From the NCBI GenBank assembly GCA_022702485.1, contig JAJIYY010000007.1, positions 744,001 to 808,000 on the forward strand: DNA of 64,000 nucleotides. Direction: 5' to 3'. How positions within the stretch are numbered: position 1 is the stretch's first letter; every line of letters begins with the position of its first letter. The notes under the pieces were generated by a model, which searched no databases, was not told the origin of the DNA, and saw only the letters and a list, made by a program, of their open reading frames with translations. Below, in pieces: positions 1 through 11,118 of this stretch. This DNA comes from Simplicillium sp. C3G150-2. Taxonomy: Eukaryota; Ascomycota; Sordariomycetes; Hypocreales; Cordycipitaceae. A program made the position numbers and the translations under genes.

Positions 1-394
1 ACATTGGCCAGGTTCATGCAAGCTGGTGGGACATTGTCGAATTGAATCTCTGTTGCACTTTGTCAGAACGGGCCTTGAGAAATTGTCGACGCAGGGTTGG
101 GTACTTACTTCCAGGCTCAGGGCTGGAGGCTGTGACAGTCACGCCAGTGATGTCAGCGTAGCAGCGGTCGTACTCCTGCTGAGGAACACCAGGAGGAGCC
201 TCATCCTTGCGAACATTTCCAGAATGATCGTACGCAATGGAGGCACTGGAAGAGTTGATGATGAGATCAACGAGTTGGCCAGCGACGTCAGTGAAGAACT
301 TGAAGATGACATTGCCAGCTTGTCCGAGGTTGGCTTGGGCAGGGTTGGCCATGGTGACGAGACCAACGGCGAGAATGGCGTTCTTAGTCTGCAT
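1..394 (-). CDS. Small secreted protein, C-terminus cut by window edge
   Basis: The start codon at 394 opens a hydrophobic N-terminus (MQTKNAILAVGLVTMANPAQA) that looks like a signal peptide cut after AQA. I see two exons, 394-109 and 49 to the window edge, joined across a 59-bp intron (108-50, GTAAGT donor, CAACAG acceptor). The joined frame continues through a Cys-containing stretch (DNVPPACMNLANV) and leaves the window without a stop. The visible mature part has an Asn/Ser patch and two cysteines. I do not recognise a family. It could be a fungal small secreted protein of effector type, but nothing here proves that; the signal peptide is the only supported property. Confidence 0.55.
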
Positions 395-1736
395 GATGAC
401 GGTGATTGGTATAGTAAATGAATTGGTAGTTGTTGGGGAAGGTGGCTAGGCTGTTGCTTGATGATGCTGTTCTTTCGTTCCTGGTCGAAGAAGCACAAGC
501 TTTTATACTTGTCATGGTCAACCTCTTTTACGAAGCCTACAAGTTTCTTTCACGGTCAAGTCAAATAATCAATTACATCACTGGCTCTCGTTCTTTCCAG
601 AAATGGTGTTGAACTTCGCCGTGATGCTTGGCTGGCGTCGTTGCCCCAGAGTTCACGGCCAAGAGTGCCATTGCTTACTTGCAGCTAGCAAATGGAGGTT
701 GCTGACCACCAACAATGTTACAAGTTTGGGAATCCAGTTTGAATTGCGTGTCTAGGAGATCGAAAGATGGATGGTACATCGGATGCTTGGTGCGTAGGTT
801 CTATGTCTAGCCCGGTCGGCAGCGGGGTGGACGAGCTCCAACAAGAGTAGTATGGGTCAACCATCACAGTACATAAAACAGCTCCAGTTATTGACGGCAA
901 ATCTTTGAAAATTATCGCCTAAAAAGGCTCGACAAGACAAACCGTGCTGTGATGGCAAGCCGAAGGCTCCGGCCTGTCCAACTCGGCCCAGGCAAAATGG
1001 AGGTGCCAAGGATTACGTCGCCAAGGCTAGAGTAGCCTTTGTTTCCTAAAAGAGAGTATGGAACTGTAGAATCATTTCCAACATAGCCGTCCTTCGTCTA
1101 ATACCAAAAGTGGTTCTCAGGGGTAAACGAACAGCCAGAAGGCTGGGCCACACCTCCCAGACACTGTGCGGTACGATTGAGGGCAAATATAAATGGTTCC
1201 CTGTTACATAATGGTCTACTTTTGTCCATATGAAGGAGCAAAATAAATGCTTTACTTCTAGTTTCGCGCCGTCTCTTATCCTGCAAGCTACCGATGCACC
1301 AGTGTTAGACGGCCGTAGTAGTCTGTCTGCCGAGAACTGCCGCCGATCAGAAGGCGTAGTGCACCGGGTGATGTACCGGGGTAATACGCACGCCCGCATG
1401 CTGCAACCCAACTGGGACAAAGACATCGCTCGATTTGTTGCATTTCGGAGCCTCACCGAGCATTGCGTGGCAGTGAAGTGAGCTTACGCTTGGCGTAGCC
1501 AAGAGGAGCTTGCGTGATAATTTAAGGCACTAGATTACTTCTCAAAAGTTATAACAAAACAAATTTTGCAGTGAAAGTGGTTGGAAATAAAAATTAGTCG
1601 TTCAATTGCTTGCCAGTGCTCGTTCCATATTGCTACCTTCCGACTCGCCAAGGATTCGTCGGCAATGTGATGGAAGTGACCCGCACTAAGAAAAAAAAGA
1701 AACAGTATTATTCCCTCATTTTCGAGGCTTCTGCTT
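395..1736. other. Intergenic region, no supported gene
   Basis: Only short overlapping open frames occur on both strands, without family motifs or coherent splice patterns. The first 100 bp are the 5' flank of the small secreted protein gene. I see no repeat array or RNA gene. Confidence 0.5.
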
Positions 1737-2069
1737 CTACTTCTTTTGGAAAAACCATGCTGCTAATTTGTTCTGTTTCTTCTTGCGACGCTTCATTCCA
1801 ACGCCAGAGTTCTTTGCCTTCCAGGTCCCATTTTTGTAGGCTTCTTGCTCACGAAGTTTCTTCTTCTTCCTGTAGCAATACCACCAGAGAGTCAGCCCAA
1901 TTAGAAGAACCGGTATACCAACGGCAAGTCCAATGATGACGCCCAGGTTATTCTGACTACGGCCTGTGAAGCTGCCCACAGGAGCGCTTGGTCTTCCCGC
2001 TCTCGGAAATAACTGTTCCTGGTTAGGCTGCGTGACAACTGCGATGAGTAATAAGTATTGAACTAACAT
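1737..2069 (-). CDS. Hypothetical single-pass membrane protein
   Basis: A 110-residue open frame begins with a short hydrophobic stretch (MLVQYLLLIAVV), has a Pro/Ser/Arg-rich segment, then one clear transmembrane helix of about 22 residues (around residues 42-64, ending LTLWWYCY). A strongly basic tail follows (RKKKKLRE and RRKKKQNK). The order suggests an outside N-terminus and a cytosolic basic tail, as in C-terminal parts of fungal single-pass surface proteins of the WSC or Mid2 type. No such ectodomain is visible upstream. It could be a last exon of a decayed larger gene, since a CAG lies near the start, but I found no convincing upstream exon. The family is not recognised. Confidence 0.35.
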   Translation of the reverse strand: MLVQYLLLIAVVTQPNQEQLFPRAGRPSAPVGSFTGRSQNNLGVIIGLAVGIPVLLIGLTLWWYCYRKKKKLREQEAYKNGTWKAKNSGVGMKRRKKKQNKLAAWFFQKK

Positions 2070-2705
2070 GTGGCATAATCATATTCAAGCAGGTTGTGTT
2101 TTGTAAATGTCCCGATGGTGACTTGGAGAACTTGGACATCCCGGTCTGTGTATTAAAGCTTACATTTGGCGTCGATTAAGTTTATGGTTTGTAAATTAAA
2201 AAGCCGATTGAGCTAAATAAAACAGATTCTAGCGCTGCAGGATGAGGCTGGCTCATGACGTCGTGTTGCATTGCCGAGAATATGTCTGGTCAATAGTGCT
2301 GACGGGAAGGCTTGGCTGGGATTGGCGCTGGTCCGTTGAGCAGCACAGGAGGTTGGGTGGTGGTTGCACGCACCACGAACGATTTCCTTTTTCAGTTACA
2401 TTGTCCACGAGGTAATATCGGTCGAATTAATCTTCAAAGTGAAACCTGCGTTTGAACAGAATTGCGCAATAAATACGACCGCTCCGTGTTGCTCGAAGTC
2501 CGATGCCCGGGATCCACCCCGGCGGCAACACCGTCCGCTCCGTTCAAAGGATGGCAGTCAGGAGCGCTCTTGAGCAGATTATCAAAGACATGTCTTGACT
2601 CAAATCAAGGGATTTGGGCCAAACCGTGAATGTTTATTCTTTAGCAGCGTGTTCAAGTCAGCACAACAGTCTATGTAATGACACTGTCTCGACAATGAGC
2701 CTAGA
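2070..2705. other. Intergenic region, no supported gene
   Basis: No convincing coding exon was found. It probably contained the promoter and the missing N-terminal part of the aminotransferase pseudogene that becomes readable at about 2706. Confidence 0.4.
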
Positions 2706-3922
2706 CATCGTTTCTTCGAAGTCCTCGGCAACCTCTGGCATCCCCAAACAAACCCCAAAGGATATGTGAATCTTGGCATCGCAGAAAATTCACTCATGCA
2801 TATGCATGTTGCCGACAGGATCAACAAGAGCTTTTCGATATCAGAGCAGAATTCGACATACGGAGACAACCAAGCGCAGTTGAAAGACGTCTTTGCAGCA
2901 TTCTTCAATCGATGTTTTCGTCCATGTGTACCAATTCAGCCAACACACCTAAGCATCGTCAACGGATGCACCACAGCCTTGCAGAATCTATCTTGGGCAT
3001 TGAGTGACCCCGGCGACATCATTTTGATTGGACGGCCGTTTTATGGAGGCATTCCTATGGACGTTTGTCGACGAACGGGTGTCGAACCAGTGGCGGTTGA
3101 CACGGAAGACTGTGATCCGTTGGGAATGCAGGTCCTGTAGAGATTCGAAGAGGAAATTTTGCGACAAATCAGTGACGGGAAGAGGGTTTCGGCGATCCTG
3201 CTTCTTCATCCCCACAATCCGCTTGGTCGATGCTATGACAAGCCAGTACTTGAGGCTTGCATGAAGCTTTGCGACAAATACAACCTCCATCTCATCTGCA
3301 ATGAGATCTACGCGTTATCAACATGGGAAAACAAGATTACTACCAGTAAAAGTCCCAAATTCCAATCGATTCTCTCAATACACCCGCAAGGTCTGATAAA
3401 CCCCTGATCGACTTCACGTCTTATGGGGCATGTCCAAGGATTTTTGCGCCAACGGCATCCGTCTGGGCGTCACCATCACCCAAAACTCGGGCTCCAAGCC
3501 GCCTTGCAATCCGTCTACGAGTTTTCTTGGACGAGCTCCCTAGCAGATGTTGCGACTATAAGTCTTCTCTGTGATGATGACTGGGGGTGGATTGGTACAT
3601 CGCAGAAAACGGGCGATTGTTGTCTGCCGCCTACCAAAGGGCCGCGAGATGGGCAATGAGGTAGCGCATCGAGTACGAAATGGGAATCAATGCCGGGTTC
3701 TTTCTATGGGTCAATCTGGGTAAGAAATACACTGAATACCATGACACAGTTGGCATTTTGAGTGCGACGATCATGAACGCTCTCCTCGAGAAGAGAGTGT
3801 TCCTGGCAGACGGTGTTCGATTTGGTTCGAAGAAACCTGGTTGGTTTCGGATCGTGTTCGCGCACGATGCTGAATACGTTGACGAAGGGTTGAGCCGTAT
3901 TACTCACGCTGTGCTGGATTAG
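2706..3922 (+). pseudogene. ACC-synthase-like PLP aminotransferase pseudogene
   Basis: Three frames together spell a fold-type I aminotransferase of the ACC synthase-like group. The landmarks are NLGIAENSL near the start, the substrate-side YGD, the PLP-anchor region NGCTTALQNLSWAL, HPHNPLGRCY, and NEIYALS. The Schiff-base lysine region (WGMSKDFCANGIRLG) lies near 3427-3470, and NAGFFLWVNLG near the C-terminus. The gene is broken: an in-frame TAG at 3138-3140, an extra C in the C-run near 3402, a frame change near 3483, two extra G in the G-run near 3583 and another TAG at about 3660. No start codon in a plausible place is visible. CAG-to-TAG changes would fit RIP, but two sites do not prove it. 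It cannot make a full enzyme as it stands. Confidence 0.8.
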
Positions 3923-4003
3923 GGAATTATCTATGCGATTTCATTTGGAACAAGCATCCGATCGGAAACCAGTTGCGATACGCAGTCACTCGTGCTCCAC
4001 TAA

Positions 4004-4030
4004 CTCGCGTATTAGATGCGAATACGCGAG
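4004..4030. repeat. Perfect 10-bp inverted repeat (hairpin)
   Basis: CTCGCGTATT at 4004-4013 is followed by a 7-nt loop (AGATGCG) and the exact reverse complement AATACGCGAG at 4021-4030. It lies between the dead aminotransferase and the cutinase-like gene, about 170 bp before that gene's ATG. It may be a dimeric regulator site or a chance palindrome. Confidence 0.7.
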
Positions 4031-4100
4031 TGAGTACCTCAGAATGTTCAAGATCGCCGTGTAAGCCATGAAGAAAGTTGCCGGCAGTCCAAAAGATGCG

Positions 4101-4110
4101 CCTATATAAA
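4101..4110 (+). promoter_or_regulatory. TATA box of cutinase-like gene
   Basis: CCTATATAAA lies about 95 bp before the ATG at 4200, a normal distance for a fungal core promoter with a short leader. Confidence 0.5.
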
Positions 4111-4199
4111 TCCCTAAAGCTGCAAAATACTTCAATGTGAACAATCAACTCCATCATTCAATTTCGCATGCGGCTCATTTGCGTATACACAAAGTTACG

Positions 4200-5078
4200 A
4201 TGCACTCCTTCGCAGCTCTCGCCACATCCCTCATGGGCCTTGCCTCCATGGCCTCTGCCGATGCCAGTTGCCGTTGCGGCTCTTACGAATTTCTGTCAAT
4301 TCCAAGAGTAAACTTCACTGCTCCTCATCCATCACAAGTTTGCGTTCCATACAGTGAGTACTGCGGAACAAGATGTCATAACTACCTGCGAACTGACACT
4401 TCAACAAAACTGCTTGATGCACGCGGCACACTAGAGCCTCAAAACTTATCACTAATGTTCCAACTTTCCATCAAAAAGATTCTCGCAAACGCCACCGACA
4501 TGGCTACAAGCCAGTCCGTCATCTATCCAGCCGAGCTGAAACAGAACGTCACATCCGGCGTCCAGCATCTGAAGGACACCATCGATTCTGGTCTCCAAGA
4601 TTGCCCCGACCAGAAATATTTCTTGTTCGGATACTCACAAGGCGCAACCCTAGTTTTGGAGACGCTCGAAAAGCTCAACAAAGTTTCGACGGAAGCCGTC
4701 GCGGGAGTGGTCCTCGTTGGCAACCCATACCGCCTGCCTGGCCGTCGCTCCAATGTCAATCGACTCGGTGAAAGAGATTGCCGCCAGAACCTGGGCCGCT
4801 TTGCGACACAAGCAAAGAAAGGAAATGGTACAATTCCCATGATTAGCAATAATCTTGATGGAAGTGGCCGTGTCTTGGATATCTGCTTGGATGTAAGTTG
4901 GATTTGGAGGGTGATTGCTATATTGCCAGCAAGGCTTCAGGCTAACTCTTTCCAGAACGACACACTTTGCGCAGCGAGTCCTAAATGCCAATGTCCGATC
5001 GATACCGACCATCTATCGTATGGAATGTCGAAAGACGTGCAAGACCTCATCTTCAAGCACGTTACCTCGCTCATGTAA
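4200..5078 (+). CDS. Cutinase-family secreted serine esterase
   Basis: The product is a predicted secreted alpha/beta hydrolase that would cut cutin-type or acetylxylan-type esters outside the cell. Exons are 4200-4892 and 4956-5078, with a 63-bp intron (GTAAGT...TTCCAG); the product is 271 residues. The start at 4200 is chosen because a signal peptide follows directly (MHSFAALATSLMGLASMASA), unlike the upstream in-frame ATG at 4137. The cutinase hallmarks are ARGTLEPQ, the nucleophile elbow GYSQGA, an Asp in CLDNDTLC next to paired cysteines, and a late His in DHLSYG, so the Ser-Asp-His triad is complete. Eight or more cysteines suggest disulfides. A GTGAGT at 4354 could look like a donor, but splicing there would remove the conserved RGT motif, so I read through it. 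Confidence 0.82.
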   Translation: MHSFAALATSLMGLASMASADASCRCGSYEFLSIPRVNFTAPHPSQVCVPYSEYCGTRCHNYLRTDTSTKLLDARGTLEPQNLSLMFQLSIKKILANATDMATSQSVIYPAELKQNVTSGVQHLKDTIDSGLQDCPDQKYFLFGYSQGATLVLETLEKLNKVSTEAVAGVVLVGNPYRLPGRRSNVNRLGERDCRQNLGRFATQAKKGNGTIPMISNNLDGSGRVLDICLDVSWIWRVIAILPARLQANSFQNDTLCAASPKCQCPIDTDHLSYGMSKDVQDLIFKHVTSLM

Positions 5079-5420
5079 GCGAAGCACACGCCAGTATTGG
5101 ACGGGGGCTGAAGTAATAGTGTTACTCAACATGGCTGCGCATCTCTCATCACATTTCCCATGGTCAAACGTCAAAGGCGGCCTAACTTTGTTGTTTTCAT
5201 ACCGTTCTTTCGTTTAACCAATGAGGCAGTTAGTTATATCAAATTTGAGGCGTAAAAACCAGGCTCGCTTGGAGTGTATCCATCCTAAACGAAATTTGCA
5301 GCCCACAGAGACAGTCAGATATCGAGGCTTTGATGCTGAACTACTTAAAACGCTGTCTGGCCTGAATATTTCCGAAATTCCGTTCAATTAAATGACTGTT
5401 TCTCTCACTACATCGTCACC
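5079..5420. other. Intergenic region upstream of SDR gene
   Basis: No coding exon seen. It contains the cutinase-like 3' end and the promoter and leader of the SDR gene. Confidence 0.5.
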
Positions 5421-6647
5421 ATGTCTAAAGGAATCGCTCTCATCACAGGCCTGAATGGCTTTATCGCTGGACCAACCGCCGAAGCTGTCCTCAAAGCGGG
5501 CTACGACGTGCGGGGAACCGTTCGTCGTTTAGCAAGCGGCATACTCGTCAAGGAGGAGCTAGAGCGACGCGACTACGTCGGAAGAGTCGAAGTCATCGAG
5601 GTTCCCGACATCAGGGTTGAGGGAGCGTTTGACAAGGTAGTTGAAGGTTGTGTTGCCCCATCAAAGATCGCACCCCATCATATTTTGTGCCGACTAACAC
5701 GTCTCAGGCTGTTCTGCTATTTTCCATCTTGCAGGACCAGTAGGTGAGACTATGATTGTTCCGGCCACAAAGGTTGTCGAAACGGGCATCAAAAGTATTC
5801 GATACCTACTTAACTCCGCGGCTCAACACGCGGGACCTCAGCTCAAGAGTATCGTCCTCGTGTCGTCCGTGGTCGCCACCGGAAACGCAGTCGACGTGAA
5901 CAGGCCCTTTGATGAGGAGGGGTGGAATGAAGCGTCTCCAGCGGCTTTCGCTGAGAGGGGAGATGCCATCGATGGCGTCACCGCGTACAGAGCTGGCAAG
6001 ACGCTGGCGGAACGAGAGTTCTGGAAATTTACGCCGAGGAAAAACGTCCTTTTTCCATGACTTCCCTGCTTCCAGTGTAAGTTATGTTTTCTCTGCGAAG
6101 CTTTTTTTTTTTTTCACCTATACTCTGCGTTGCTGATGCAGACAACAGCTGGGTTATAGGCCCATACCTAGTACCAGCGGAAAAGCCTGAAGACGTCTGC
6201 TTTTCGCTGAACCACATTCGTGGATACTTGATGTTCGGCCAGGTACAGGGTCCCATGCAGGAATTCTCGAGCTTCGTCGACGTTCGAAACCTTGCCAAAA
6301 TTCTGGTTTGGGCTGCTATGACTACAGAGGTGTCTGATGGGCAGAGGTTTCTCTGTTCGTCGTATGAAGAAGGAAGTGGGCAGGCTGTGGCAGACATTCT
6401 GTGGAAGAATGTACCTGAGATGGTCGAAGGCTCAGACAAGGGAAATCCTGGCGAGGGTTATAATGTTGATTATACTGCCACTGGCAATTTCGGCTGGGCC
6501 AATGGAAGCAAGATTGCGAAGGCGACGGGCTTCGAGTGGATTGCGTACGAGCAGAGCGTCGTTGATTCGGCCAAGTCTTTGCTTCACTTCAAGAATGCCA
6601 CATTCTCAGAGGAGGTGATGGAGATTATGGCTTCAATCGAGAAGTAG
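5421..6647 (+). CDS. Extended SDR (dihydroflavonol-reductase-like), frameshifted
   Basis: This is a NAD(P)-dependent reductase of the extended SDR group (dihydroflavonol 4-reductase / GRE2-like). The Rossmann motif TGLNGFIAG is at the N-terminus, the active-site YRAGK (YxxxK) in the middle and a substrate domain follows. Exons are 5421-5646, 5708-6076 and 6149-6647, with introns of 61 and 72 bp. The frame breaks at about 6030: after EFWKF the coding sense continues one frame over (YAEEKRPFSM), as if one T were missing from the run before ACGCC. With that base the product would be about 364 residues; as given, translation stops at 6060. This is either a recent null mutation or a homopolymer error in the assembly; the rest is well conserved, which favours error or a young lesion. 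The intron at 6077 carries a 12-T tract. Confidence 0.7.
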
Positions 6648-7849
6648 GGAGCAATTCATACAAGTGGAATGGACGATGGCAACTTATATAGTCAGAACAA
6701 GGCTAAATTCTAGGAAGGGGGAGAGGCATGTGTATGGGTGACTCTGTTTCTATATATGAACCCGTCTAGACTGGTCGCCGAATAGCGTAAAATTAGCAGC
6801 AGCAAATTGTATTCTGTCTGTAAAGAAATATATTCAGTTTCTAGACAGGGTCATGCGGTGGACCGATGACTATATTAGCCGAGTTGGGCATTCGGAAGAT
6901 CCTTATTGTGCTGTCTTGAAGAGTAAGCCTCCGACGGCAAAGCCATGTGATGTTGTTGTTTCGAAGGAGCATGCTGGAAATATTTTGAAGGAGTTGAACG
7001 ATAGTGTTTGCGAGGACGGATGAGCAGGCACAAACTGTCCCAAGAAGTCGGGTGCTGTTGGCGTGCAGCAACTGGGATCCGCTCTGTTGATGTCTGCTTT
7101 TGCGTTGCTATTTTTCTGGGCAACAACGGTTTGTCATGACAGCTTTGAAATATAAATTTATATTATTCTGTATCATTATCCGTCAACAAAGGCTGCCCAA
7201 GGCCTGTTTGTGGTGTCAGCCATTGAGGCGGCGGAGTGGTGGTTGTCAGAGGCTGCAAATAGGTACGAAACTTTCAGGCAAATGTCAAAGTATTGAACAG
7301 GGTAATAAGAAGCCAATGCAGCGACGCCCAGCAGGCAACGCCCAAGGCATGTCCGCTGCAGGGCTGAGGCGTCATGGTGTGATGGCGTTGGTGTCGCTCT
7401 AAACGACGGGAGCCAGTAACAGGGCGACTTTACAGCACATGTTGAGACTCAGCCTGTGCAGCGTCGAGGCAAAGAATGCGCATGACCGTTTTGCATTTGT
7501 CCAAATGACTGAACATGTATCTAGTGAATTCAATATTTTTGACTCTGTGTATTCTTAAAGAAAGTTATCTTTTTTTTTTTTTTTTTTGGCATGCTTGAGT
7601 GGTCAGCATTAACCGCTGGGCCTCTGGTGGCGCGACCGCAACACGTCACTCGATTCACGCTAACACACCAGCGCCGGAAAAGCAGGGAATCGCTCAGACT
7701 TGATACAAAAGGCGTCGCAACCCCAACAACCTTGACTGCTGACGAGGCAGCCAATCCGTTTATTTACCATTTACTCTATTACAAGCGAAGTTGTGAGTGC
7801 TCTCAGACGCATCTTCAACACGACCAACATGCGATAAACCTCCATCATC
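6648..7849. other. Intergenic region with 18-T tract
   Basis: No gene supported; short frames on both strands lack motifs. A run of 18 T lies at 7570-7587, about 260 bp before the GDSL esterase start. Confidence 0.5.
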
Positions 7850-9086
7850 ATGGCGATCAAGTCTACGCTTTCGCTCTCCATCTCGCTCCTGAGCCTCGCT
7901 GCATCTGTCACGGCCTTCCCAACATTTAAAAATGTGCTTCCATCAAGCGTCCAAAAAGTCTTGGGGCTTCCACACCACGGCTACCACGATATAACGCCAG
8001 CCTTCCCCAGCCAACCCGGCCTGCCTCCCGCCGGCTTCGTCGCCATCGGAGATTCTTACTCTGCAGGCATCGGAACGGGAGTGAATGGCTCAGAGTCGGA
8101 CTGTAGACTCGGACTGCACGCCTACCCCAATTTAATTTACGAAGACCTGTCAAACCAGTACAGCAACCCGTCCTTTCAGCACTTGTCATGTACTGGCGCA
8201 ACGATAAACGACACCCTCGCAGGTTCGCCAGTGAGCCAGATCGACAAATTTGACACCATCACCAACGCCGACTTTGCGCTGTTGTCTATTGGTGGCAACG
8301 ATCTTGGCTTCTTTGATATCATGAACAGCTGCATTTTTCGCTTCTTCAGCTTCTACTCCGGCACATGCGAGGAGGCACTCAACCGCTCTACGGAAGCCTT
8401 GTCGAGCACATCGTTTGAAGAGCGACTCAAATTATTAATCATGGAAATCTTTGACAAGGTGCATTGGGAGAAACGGCCGTGGTTCAACATCTACGTCACC
8501 GGCTATGCACGATTTTTCAACGCAGATACTACAGCATGCGATAATGCGACCATGGGCATTTGGTGGCGAGGCCCCAAGTTGAAGAGAGAGTTGCGCCAGC
8601 AGATGAACGACATGGTGTTGGGCGTCAACGAGCACATCAAGGAGAGCATTCAAGAGATTAATCGCGGCTTTAGCGAGGAGCGTGTGTTTTTTATCGACTA
8701 CGACGATGCCTTTGAGGGACATCGATTCTGTGAACAGGGCGTTATTGAGCCAGACACCTCACGAAATGAAACCTGGTTCTTCCATGTCGGTGGTAAGGAC
8801 AGCGAAGGAGGCAGCGAAGACGACAAAGACGTCGACAAGTGCTGGGGCCTCAAAGGCAAAGAGAAGGAAAAGTGCCTCGCTGGCGAGATGGACATGCATG
8901 AGTTGGGTGGCATGTGGTATGTGCCGACATATTACGGCAAGACATTTCATCCCGTAAGTTATTGCCTGATCTGATTCATTCTTGAGACTTCATCTGGTGC
9001 TAACAATGGCGCAGAGAACTGCTGGACACAAGGCCATTCGAGATCGCATTTACGAACTTTGGGAACAGCACCGACCGCTTTCATGA
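7850..9086 (+). CDS. Secreted GDSL/SGNH-hydrolase esterase
   Basis: This is a predicted extracellular esterase or lipase of the SGNH fold, 391 residues. Exons are 7850-8953 and 9015-9086, with a 61-bp intron (GTAAGT...GCGCAG). A signal peptide covers about residues 1-22. Block I is GDSYSAG with nucleophile Ser69, the block II glycine sits in SCTGAT, block III is SIGGND (oxyanion Asn), and the catalytic His lies in the C-terminal TFHPRTAGH, which spans the splice junction and so supports it. Several NxS/T sites suggest N-glycosylation. An acidic, Lys-rich insertion (about residues 310-345, with paired cysteines) precedes the last block and looks like a surface loop. The substrate cannot be read from sequence. 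Confidence 0.85.
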
Positions 9087-9448
9087 AGCAAAAATATTAT
9101 TTATCATCGGATATTAATCATCACGCATCAATACAGTAAAATTAGTAAATAGTTCAAAGAGAATTAAATTTGATACCCCAAGGCATGCATCGAAGTCGCT
9201 TCCCCATGTTCGTGGTGGCGTCGAGATAAGCGCAGTGAATCCGCTTTCGGTCGCACCACGGAAACTCCCTCCAACACTGCTCCGTCAACCTCACTCCATC
9301 CTCGCTCAACCCTTCTGCCCATCAACCACCCCCGCGCATCATCAAATCCATCGATTTTTCGTCATTTTCCGACTCGGCGAATTATTGCGCATCTCCCCAT
9401 ATCCTAATATTCTCGCCACGGCCGATATTCACGACCCGCGACCGCGCC
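9087..9448. other. Intergenic region and SGF73 promoter
   Basis: No exon seen. A long pyrimidine-rich stretch before 9449 fits a promoter and 5' leader. Confidence 0.45.
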
Positions 9449-10818
9449 ATGGCCCCCGACGCCAAACGTACGCATCAACACCCCTCCTGCGCGATCGATT
9501 AAGCCTATACTGACCCTGCAGCAGCAAAAGTAACGCCCAAGGCGAAGAACGGCACGATTAAGTTGAAAAAACAGCCGCCCAAGCATAACAAACCTGGAAA
9601 TTGGCGTGATGCCAGCGTTGAAGGTACGTCTCGTGCGACGCGACAAGACAAGTGACAAAGGAAACTAATGTGCTATCTGCGCAGAGGAAAAGAAGAATGG
9701 TGTCAGCTCACCTGCTGCGTCGGTCGCATCGCCAGGCCCGGTGGTGAATCAACTCGATGATACGGCGCGAGAGACATTTGCGACTGGTAGACCGCTCGAG
9801 GATAGTCCCGATTTACAACAGTGCAAACATTGCAAGAAGAGTGTGATTAAGACGGCGGCAAAGGCGCATATTGCGGCATGTTTGAAGGTTAAGAAGGAGA
9901 AGGCGCAGCGAAAGAAGGAGGCTAGAGAGGCTAGAGAGCGGGCCAAGGAGGCGGCGCAAAAGGAGACAGAGAAGAAGGCGGATGAGAAGGATGATGATTC
10001 TGATGATGACAAGGAGGCGCCTGCAACGAAGAAGGGGGCGGGCAAAAAGCCAGAGGAGAGTGCTGCTACGAATAAAGGTGGGAAGAAGCGCAAGGCTGAT
10101 GGAGAGGCGGCCGGAGGACCGAAGAAGAAGAAGAAGGATGAGGTTAAGAAGGTGCCCAAGCCAAAGGGTAAGTGGAATGGGTATTTCGTGTTTGAGTATG
10201 TGCTAACTGTGGTTTAGGACCCGTGGATGTGGAGAGACAATGTGGTGTCCTGCTACCAAACGGTTTACCTTGCGCGCGCTCATTGACTTGCAAGAGTCAC
10301 TCTATGGGCGCGAAGCGAGCGGTCGCTGGTCGATCATTACCGTACGATATGCTTCTGGCAGCATACCAAAAGAAGAACCAAGCCAAACAGCAGAGTGCGT
10401 TTTTTCCTACTCGCCTGTCACTAGACCAAGCACTAACAACCCGACAGAAGCAGCGCTGGATGCCAATGCGCCGGTGGAAGACGAAGACGAAGCCAACGCA
10501 GGCCCAGTCGACTCCGACGAAGAGACTGGTGCCGTCATGGCTGCCCTGTCAAGTTGGAAGCCAAGACCACTTATTCCTCAGCCCGTATTTGCGCCTATCC
10601 GTCGACAATACCAAATAGCGCGATTACAAGAGCAACTATCCATGGCGACTAACGGGGGTCGCACAAATATCTTTGCAGTTGTGGGATACGGCGCTCAGAA
10701 GCTACCAGATGGCCATCCTGGGTTATTAGCAGATGGAGAAGATGCGCCGGGTGAGGATGATGTGGTGATGGCGTTTCCGGGGTCGGCTCGCTCAAGCAGT
10801 TTCCCGGTACGGGCGTAG
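9449..10818 (+). CDS. SGF73: SAGA complex subunit Sgf73 (ataxin-7/SCA7 family)
   Basis: Sgf73 anchors the H2B deubiquitinase module to the SAGA coactivator in the nucleus. I read five exons: 9449-9467, 9522-9623, 9685-10167, 10218-10394 and 10448-10818 (383 residues). The first exon codes for only six residues plus one base. The N-terminal part has an atypical zinc finger (CKHC...HIAAC) that in the family contacts the deubiquitinase module. A long Lys/Glu/Asp-rich linker follows, then the SCA7 domain with CGVLLPNGLPCARSLTCKSHS, the family Cys/His zinc motif. The C-terminal third is low complexity. The SCA7 motif makes the family certain; the gene symbol follows from domain order. The very short exon 1 is the least certain part of the model. 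Confidence 0.85.
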
Positions 10819-11118
10819 ATGAGAGATGATTTTTTGGATTTTTGGATTTTAGCGATTTACAGTTTTATTTTACAACTAGAGAATACCCTGATTACAATTA
10901 AAGTTACAATGAAATTTACGAGACAATTGAAATATTTACCAATCGCCAAAATTGTTGGTCCGATGTTTTCACATGAAATGTCACCGCAACGGCTATGACG
11001 TAGCCCAGATCGATCGACACACCTCGGCTGTCCGGACGGTATAAACATCCACCACAACCATTCTTCCACTCTTTCAATTATCACCCAATTGATTTTCATC
11101 ACATCACGGCATCACAGC
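10819..11118. other. Intergenic region with TATA-like box
   Basis: A/T-rich 3' flank of SGF73 and promoter of the carrier gene. TATAAA at 11040-11045 lies about 75 bp before the carrier ATG. Confidence 0.4.

Noticed and set aside
7588..7660. tRNA-like stretch after the T18 tract
   Set aside because: A-box-like bases are present but there is no proper B-box (GGTTCGANNCC) and no cloverleaf can be paired.
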